From Conexibacter stalactiti (GTDB lineage: Bacteria; Actinomycetota; Thermoleophilia; Solirubrobacterales; Solirubrobacteraceae): 64,000 bases of DNA. The stretch lies in the NCBI RefSeq assembly GCF_035967765.1, contig NZ_JAYWIT010000008.1. The stretch is one strand, 5' to 3'. The notes below the pieces were generated by a model, which was not told where the DNA came from, ran no database searches, and saw nothing but the letters and a program-made list of their open reading frames with translations. Position 1 is the stretch's first letter; each line of letters opens with the position of its first letter. This document shows positions 59,562 through 64,000 of this stretch, piece by piece. The position numbers and the translations under genes are program-made.

Positions 59562-61006
59562 CAGCCCTTAATCGGCTCGAGCCGCAGCACGTGGCCGTCG
59601 ACCTCGTGGCCGTCGACCGTCTCGACGACTCTCGCCGCGGCGCTCGCCGGCACGTCGAGGAAGGCGAACTGCTCCAGCACGCGGACGTTGCGGACCGACT
59701 CGCCGTCGATGCCGGCCGCGCTCGTGATCGCGTGGATCAGGTCCTTCGGCTCGATCCCCTGCGCGAGGCCGCCGGCGATCACCAGGCGCGTGCGGGCGTC
59801 GTCGGCGGTCGGACGGTCACCGTTGACCGGCGCGACGTCGTGCGGCTTGGACTCGTGGCGCTTGGGCTTGACCTCGACCTTGCGGGTGCCGACTCTGGCG
59901 CCCTCGGTCCACGGCGCCATCGGCGTGCTCGTGTGCCGCTCGATCGCCTCGATCTCCCTCTTCTGCTTGGAGTCGTAGAAGGTGATCGCGCGGCCCGAGC
60001 GCCCGACGCGGCCGGTGCGGCCGATGCGGTGGACGTAGACGTCCGGCGAGGTCGGCACGTCGAAGTTGACGACGTGCGTGACGGAGGAGATGTCGAGGCC
60101 GCGGGCGGCGACGTCGGTCGCGACGAGGATCGGCAGACGGCCGCTCTTGAACGCCAGCATGACGCCGTCGCGCGAGCCCTGGCTCATGTCGCCGTGCAGC
60201 GCCTTCACGTTCATGCCGCGGTCGCGCAGCGTGCGGTAGAGCTGGTCGCAGCGGATCTTCGTGCGCACGAAGACGATCGCCTGGTCCGGCTTCTCCGACT
60301 CCAGCACGCGGCCGAGCATGTCGGCCTTCTCGCGCTGCGGCACCTCGAGCGAGAACTGCTCGACGGTGTCGACGGTCAGCGTCGCGGCTCTGACCTTCAC
60401 GTGCACCGGGTTGTAGAGGTACTTCTCGGAGAGCTTTCTGATCTCCGGCGGCATCGTCGCGCTGAAGAGCGCGGTCTGTCGGCTGCCGGGCGTCAGCGCG
60501 AGGATCTTCTCGACATCCTCGAGGAAGCCGAGGTCGAGCATCTCGTCGGCCTCGTCGAGCACGACGAAACGGCAGCCGGTCAGCATCAGCGAGTGGCGCG
60601 AGATCAGGTCCTTCACGCGGCCGACGGTGCCGACGACGATCTGGCCGCCGGCGCGCAGCTGCGCCTGCTGGGAGCGGATCGGGGCGCCGCCGAAGACGGC
60701 GACGACGTCGATGCCCTTGCGCGTGCCGTAGGAGCGCAGCGCCTGCGTCACCTGGATGCACAGCTCACGCGTCGGCGTCAGCACGAGCGCCTGCACGTCG
60801 GAGTCGGTCGGGTCGACGTACTCCATCAGCGGCAGCCCGAACGCCGCGGTCTTGCCCGATCCGGTCTGCGCCTGGCCGATCATGTCGTTGCCGGCGAGCA
60901 GCGGCGGGATCGCCTGCTCCTGGATCGGGCTGGGGTTCTCGTACCCCACATCGCGCAACGCGTCGAGGACGGGCGCGGAGAGTCCGAGTTCAGCGAAAGT
61001 AGTCAC
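59561..61006 (-). CDS. DEAD-box RNA helicase
   Basis: A 481-residue ATP-dependent RNA helicase. Motifs in order: Q motif (NPSPIQEQAIPPLLAG), motif I AQTGSGKTAAF, motif Ia PTRELCIQ, motif II VLDEADEML, motif III FSATMP, motif V ATDVAARGLDIS, motif VI HRIGRTGRVGRSG. Motif Ib reads GTVGR instead of the usual TPGR. The last 80 residues form a DbpA-like RNA-binding domain. The start is a GTG at 61004-61006 with AAGGG upstream. Such proteins help ribosome assembly and RNA decay, often in the cold. Confidence 0.94.
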   Translation of the reverse strand: MTTFAELGLSAPVLDALRDVGYENPSPIQEQAIPPLLAGNDMIGQAQTGSGKTAAFGLPLMEYVDPTDSDVQALVLTPTRELCIQVTQALRSYGTRKGIDVVAVFGGAPIRSQQAQLRAGGQIVVGTVGRVKDLISRHSLMLTGCRFVVLDEADEMLDLGFLEDVEKILALTPGSRQTALFSATMPPEIRKLSEKYLYNPVHVKVRAATLTVDTVEQFSLEVPQREKADMLGRVLESEKPDQAIVFVRTKIRCDQLYRTLRDRGMNVKALHGDMSQGSRDGVMLAFKSGRLPILVATDVAARGLDISSVTHVVNFDVPTSPDVYVHRIGRTGRVGRSGRAITFYDSKQKREIEAIERHTSTPMAPWTEGARVGTRKVEVKPKRHESKPHDVAPVNGDRPTADDARTRLVIAGGLAQGIEPKDLIHAITSAAGIDGESVRNVRVLEQFAFLDVPASAAARVVETVDGHEVDGHVLRLEPIKG

Positions 61007-61066
61007 TAGCCCTTCAGATTAGCCTCTGCCGGGCCGCAGGGGCGTGCGGTGCCGCACGTTTCGTTC

Positions 61067-62020
61067 TCACGCGCGCGGGTCGAGCAGCAGCTTGCCGGTC
61101 GTCCGGCGGCTCGCGAGGTCGACCTGCGCCTGCCCCGCCTCGGCCAGCGGGTAGGTCGCGCCGACGACGACGCGCAGCTCGCCGCGGCCGGCGCGCGCGA
61201 ACAGGTCGGTGATCGCCGCGTGCAGCAGCTCAGGCCGCCCGAAGAGGTGGTTGAACCAGAAGCCGGCGACCGTGCGCGAGGTCTTCAGCAGCTTGCCGGT
61301 GCGCAGCTCGTTCTGCTCGCGCGAGGAGATCCCGTGGACGACGATCCGGCCGAACGGCGCGAGCGCGTCGAAGCAGGCGTCGAAGACGGCGCCGCCGGCC
61401 AGCTCGAGCACGACGTCGACCGGCTTGCCGTCGTTGGCCTCCAGCAGCCGCTCGGTGAGGCCCTCGGCGTCGCCGTCGACCGCGGCGTCGGCACCCAGCT
61501 CCAGCGTCAGCGCGCGCTTCTCCGCCGTCGAGGCGGTCGCGATCACGCGACCGGCGCCGAGCGCGCGGCCGAGCTGCGTCGCGAGCGTGCCGACGCCGCC
61601 GGCGGCCGAGACGATCACGACCGACTCGCCCGGCTGCAGTCGCGCGCTCGTCGTGTAGAGGTGCCAGGAGGTCAGCCCCTGGATCAGCAGCGCGAGCGCG
61701 GTCGCGTCGTCGACCGCGTCGGGGATCGGGAAGGTGCGGTCGGCCGCCGCGGTCGCGTACTCGGCGTAGCCGCCGCTGCCGCAGATCGCGACGACCCGCT
61801 CGCCGGTGTCGAGGCGGCGGCCGGCGACCTCGATCCCGGGCACCAGCGGCAGCTCCGCCTTCGCGACGTAGCCGTTGGTGCGCTGGTGGGTGTCGGCGAA
61901 GTTGAGGCCGGCGCGGCTGACCTCGATCAGCAGCTCGCCCGCCGCCGGGACCGGTCTCGGCAGCTCGACCAGCCGCAGCACCTCCGGCCCGCCGAACTCC
62001 TGCAACTGGATCGCGCGCAT
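61067..62020 (-). CDS. Quinone oxidoreductase-like zinc-type alcohol dehydrogenase family protein
   Basis: A 317-residue MDR-superfamily reductase using NADPH. The N-terminus MRAIQLQEFGGPEVLRLVE and the NFADTHQR segment are those of quinone oxidoreductases (Qor); the nucleotide-binding motif is VSAAGGVGTLATQLGRALGA. No zinc ligands are seen. It likely reduces quinones or enones in the cytoplasm. The ATG at 62018-62020 has a TAGCCT -10 box 8 bases upstream, so the mRNA is probably leaderless. Confidence 0.92.
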   Translation of the reverse strand: MRAIQLQEFGGPEVLRLVELPRPVPAAGELLIEVSRAGLNFADTHQRTNGYVAKAELPLVPGIEVAGRRLDTGERVVAICGSGGYAEYATAAADRTFPIPDAVDDATALALLIQGLTSWHLYTTSARLQPGESVVIVSAAGGVGTLATQLGRALGAGRVIATASTAEKRALTLELGADAAVDGDAEGLTERLLEANDGKPVDVVLELAGGAVFDACFDALAPFGRIVVHGISSREQNELRTGKLLKTSRTVAGFWFNHLFGRPELLHAAITDLFARAGRGELRVVVGATYPLAEAGQAQVDLASRRTTGKLLLDPRA

Positions 62021-62138
62021 GACGCCGGAGGCTAGAGGAGGCCGCGCGCGGTGGCCGCCGGTACCCTGTGCGCACGGCCTGCGCGCTCTTCTGCGTGCGC
62101 GCGGGCGCAACGCACCCGACCGAAAGACCTTCCTCTCC

Positions 62139-63071
62139 ATGGCTCTCACCGTCGTTGGCTCAATCGCGTTCGACGCCGTCAAAACGCCCTTCGGCACCCG
62201 CGAGAAGATGCTCGGCGGGGCCGCGGTCCACTTCTCGCTCGCCGCATCCTTCTTCACGCAGGTGCGCGTCGTGGGCCCGGTCGGCGACGACTTCGGCGAC
62301 GCCGAGTACGCGATCCTGCGCACGCGCGGGACCAACACCGACGACGTCGAGCACGTGCCCGGCGGCCAGACCTTCTTCTGGCGCGCGCACTACGACTTCG
62401 ACATCAACACCGCGCACACCGACGACACGCAGCTGGGCGTCTTCGGCGCGTTCGACCCGAAGCTGTCGCAGGAGAGCAAGGACAGCGAGGTGCTGTTCCT
62501 CGCCAACATCCAGCCCGACGTGCAGCGCGCCGTGCGCGAGCAGTCGAACGCCAGATTCGTCGCGCTCGACTCGATGAACCTGTGGATCGAGACGGCCCGC
62601 GACTCGCTCATCAAGACGATCGAGACGGTCGACTGCGTCCTCCTCAACGACGCCGAGATCCGTCAGCTGACCGGCAAGGCCAACCTCGTCCAGGCGGCGC
62701 GCGAGATCCGCGCGATGGGCCCGAAGGTCGTCGTCGCCAAGCAGGGCGAGTACGGCTCGGCGCTGCTGACGGAGGAGGGCTTCTTCGGCCTCCCCGCCTA
62801 CCCGCTGGAGACGGTCAACGACCCGACCGGCGCGGGCGACTCGTTCGCCGGCGGCTTCGTCGGCTACCTCGCCGCGCACGGCGGCGAGGACCTCTCGCAC
62901 GAGACGCTCTGCCGCGCGATGGCGTACGGCACCGCGATCGCCTCCTACAACGTCGAGGAGTTCGGCACCGAGCGCGTCTCGCGCCTCACGCGCGACGAGG
63001 TCACCGCGCGCGTCGCCGAGCTGCAGCGGATCACGCACTTCGTCGACGCGCCGGTCGAGCTGCGGGCGTAG
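62139..63071 (+). CDS. PfkB-family carbohydrate/nucleoside kinase
   Basis: A 310-residue ribokinase-fold kinase. The N-terminal TVVGSIAFDAVKTPFG and GGAAVHFSLAASFF segments bind substrate, and the C-terminal NDPTGAGDSFAGGFVGYL is the PfkB signature with the catalytic Asp. The AHYDFDINTAHTDDTQLG region resembles adenosine/inosine kinase-like proteins of actinobacteria. The sugar or nucleoside substrate cannot be set by eye. The ATG at 62139 (MALTVVG) has no strong ribosome-binding site. Confidence 0.92.
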   Translation: MALTVVGSIAFDAVKTPFGTREKMLGGAAVHFSLAASFFTQVRVVGPVGDDFGDAEYAILRTRGTNTDDVEHVPGGQTFFWRAHYDFDINTAHTDDTQLGVFGAFDPKLSQESKDSEVLFLANIQPDVQRAVREQSNARFVALDSMNLWIETARDSLIKTIETVDCVLLNDAEIRQLTGKANLVQAAREIRAMGPKVVVAKQGEYGSALLTEEGFFGLPAYPLETVNDPTGAGDSFAGGFVGYLAAHGGEDLSHETLCRAMAYGTAIASYNVEEFGTERVSRLTRDEVTARVAELQRITHFVDAPVELRA

Positions 63072-63079
63072 GAGCGGGG

Positions 63080-63574
63080 CTACGGGCGCGCCAGGCGCGC
63101 GCCCAGCTTCTCGCCGCTGCGCGTCATGAACGCCAGCGGCGCCAGCATCACGCGCACGGCGATGCCGCGGGCGGGGCTGGCGCGGCCGGCGACGCGCGGG
63201 CCGAGCACCGCGGCGAGCGTGACGAGGCCCGGCATCGGGCGGACGTACAGCTCGATCCGCTCGATCAGGCCGTCGGCGTCGAGGCGGAACCAGATCGTCT
63301 CGTCGATCGCGACGCCGCCGACGACGCCCGAGCCCTTCAGCACCCGGTGACGGGCGTCGCCGAGGTCGGCGTGGAAACGGCGCTGCGAGACGACCGCGAC
63401 GACCTCCTCCATCACCGCGGCGATCTGATCGCGACCGGCGAACTCGAAGTCGTCGGTGATCGGGGACTTGAGCGTCGCCGCCGGTGCGAGGCAGGCGCGC
63501 ACGCCCGCGACGTCGCCGGCCTCGAAGGCGGCGCGATAGGCGGCGAGCGGGCTGTCGGCGTCGAGATCGGGCAT
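63080..63574 (-). CDS. SnoaL/NTF2-like protein
   Basis: A 164-residue small alpha+beta barrel protein with the pattern AYRAAFEAGDVAGVRACLAP, ATLKSPITDDFEFAGRDQIAAVM and DETIWFRLDADGLIERIELYVRP, typical of the NTF2-like/SnoaL superfamily. Members bind or isomerise small hydrophobic molecules; the exact role is unknown. The ATG at 63572-63574 has a TAGCGT -10 box 7 bases upstream, another leaderless arrangement. The last 40 residues are basic and Ala-rich. Confidence 0.82.
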   Translation of the reverse strand: MPDLDADSPLAAYRAAFEAGDVAGVRACLAPAATLKSPITDDFEFAGRDQIAAVMEEVVAVVSQRRFHADLGDARHRVLKGSGVVGGVAIDETIWFRLDADGLIERIELYVRPMPGLVTLAAVLGPRVAGRASPARGIAVRVMLAPLAFMTRSGEKLGARLARP

Positions 63575-63606
63575 GCGCGGGACGCTACGCCGCAATCCGG
63601 CGCGAC

Positions 63607-64000
63607 TCAACCGCGAACGACCTGCTCGATCGTCGCGAGGAAGGCGCGGACGGCGGCGCTCGGCGTCGTCGAGACGGCCGCGGACATCCGCATCCGCAGC
63701 GGCTCGCGCAGGCGCACGGTCGCGAGGTCGTCCTGGCCGGCGACGACGAAGGCCGGCAGGAAGGCGACGCCGAGACCGTGGCGGACGAGCTGGAGCGCGG
63801 CGCCGAACTCCGCCACCTCGTAGGAGATCGTGCGCTCGACGCCGGCGGCCGCGAAGGCGCGGTCGGCGACCATGCGGTTGCCGTAGCCGGGCGGGAAGTC
63901 GATCAGCGTCTCGCGCGCGGCACGGGCGAGCGTCATGCGGCGCCGCGGCGCGGGCGCGGCCGGGGCGGCGCGCGCGGCCAGAGCCTCGCTCGCGGCCGGA
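63607..64000 (-). CDS. LysR-type transcriptional regulator, C-terminal part (cut by right edge)
   Basis: The minus-strand frame runs from the window edge to the stop at 63607 and gives about 130 codons. It contains LIDFPPGYGNRMVADRAFAAAGV, YEVAEFGAALQLVRHGLGVAFLP and RMRMSAAVSTTPSAAVRAFLATI, the typical end of the LysR effector-binding domain. The helix-turn-helix lies outside the window. The ATG at 63934 is internal, not the start. Target genes are unknown. Confidence 0.85.
   Translation of the reverse strand, partial: PAASEALAARAAPAAPAPRRRMTLARAARETLIDFPPGYGNRMVADRAFAAAGVERTISYEVAEFGAALQLVRHGLGVAFLPAFVVAGQDDLATVRLREPLRMRMSAAVSTTPSAAVRAFLATIEQVVRG

Overview
The window is about 70% G+C with strong third-position G/C bias, almost fully coding, and carries only bacterial housekeeping, respiratory and catabolic genes. 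There is no rRNA, tRNA, CRISPR array, insertion sequence, phage or plasmid module that I can see. The gene content suggests a soil actinobacterium of the class Thermoleophilia, most like Conexibacter or Solirubrobacter: a complete 14-subunit type nuo operon, a double ThyX-like protein, many small secreted proteins, lipoprotein haem and copper proteins, and leaderless promoters. This placement is inference from content; no search was run. A striking genome-level trait is heavy use of the A-rich arginine codon AGA in many genes despite the high G+C.

Layout. 1-10512 (minus): the nuo operon, nuoA to nuoL, with stop/start overlaps at most junctions; nuoL runs off the left edge. An AT-rich divergent region with a perfect inverted repeat separates it from a small membrane protein (10608). 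11061-11391 is a non-coding convergent region with hairpins and two TTAGG-N4-CCTAA palindromes. 11392-12379: a cupredoxin-like lipoprotein divergent from a cytochrome c lipoprotein, which is followed by serS, a double ThyX-like protein and an FUSC-type membrane protein. 16416-18718 (minus): two tandem secreted paralogs of unknown function. 18822-24957: an acyl-CoA synthetase, a PQQ-dependent quinohaemoprotein lipoprotein, and acetyl-CoA synthetase. 25057-30303: small conserved proteins, a non-catalytic-looking alpha/beta hydrolase, a saccharopine dehydrogenase-like enzyme, a membrane protein and a PAS-GAF-GGDEF-HD-GYP protein.

30428-32803 (plus) is the most intriguing pair: a membrane-anchored coiled-coil protein with an extracytoplasmic domain, 3 bases upstream of a signal-less trypsin-like protease of the plant NAL1 type. 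32861-46283 is a catabolic region: an aldehyde dehydrogenase; an esterase, acyl-CoA ligase, enoyl-CoA hydratase and MaoC operon; a large LuxR-type ATPase regulator; and a sugar-type ABC importer (lipoprotein, double ATPase, permease) with a crotonase at its end. Together these could import, hydrolyse, activate and beta-oxidise a carboxylic ester; the substrate is unknown.

46483-55203: a truncated remnant of a secreted protein behind bcp, an Fpg/Nei glycosylase, small proteins, an APH-like kinase, a second aldehyde dehydrogenase divergent from an MFS exporter/TetR pair. 55217-58486 (minus): a type 1 cupredoxin, DUF1800 and DUF1501 operon. 58562-64000: cyclophilin, DEAD-box helicase and Nudix hydrolase, a quinone oxidoreductase, a PfkB kinase, a SnoaL-like protein and a LysR regulator cut by the right edge.
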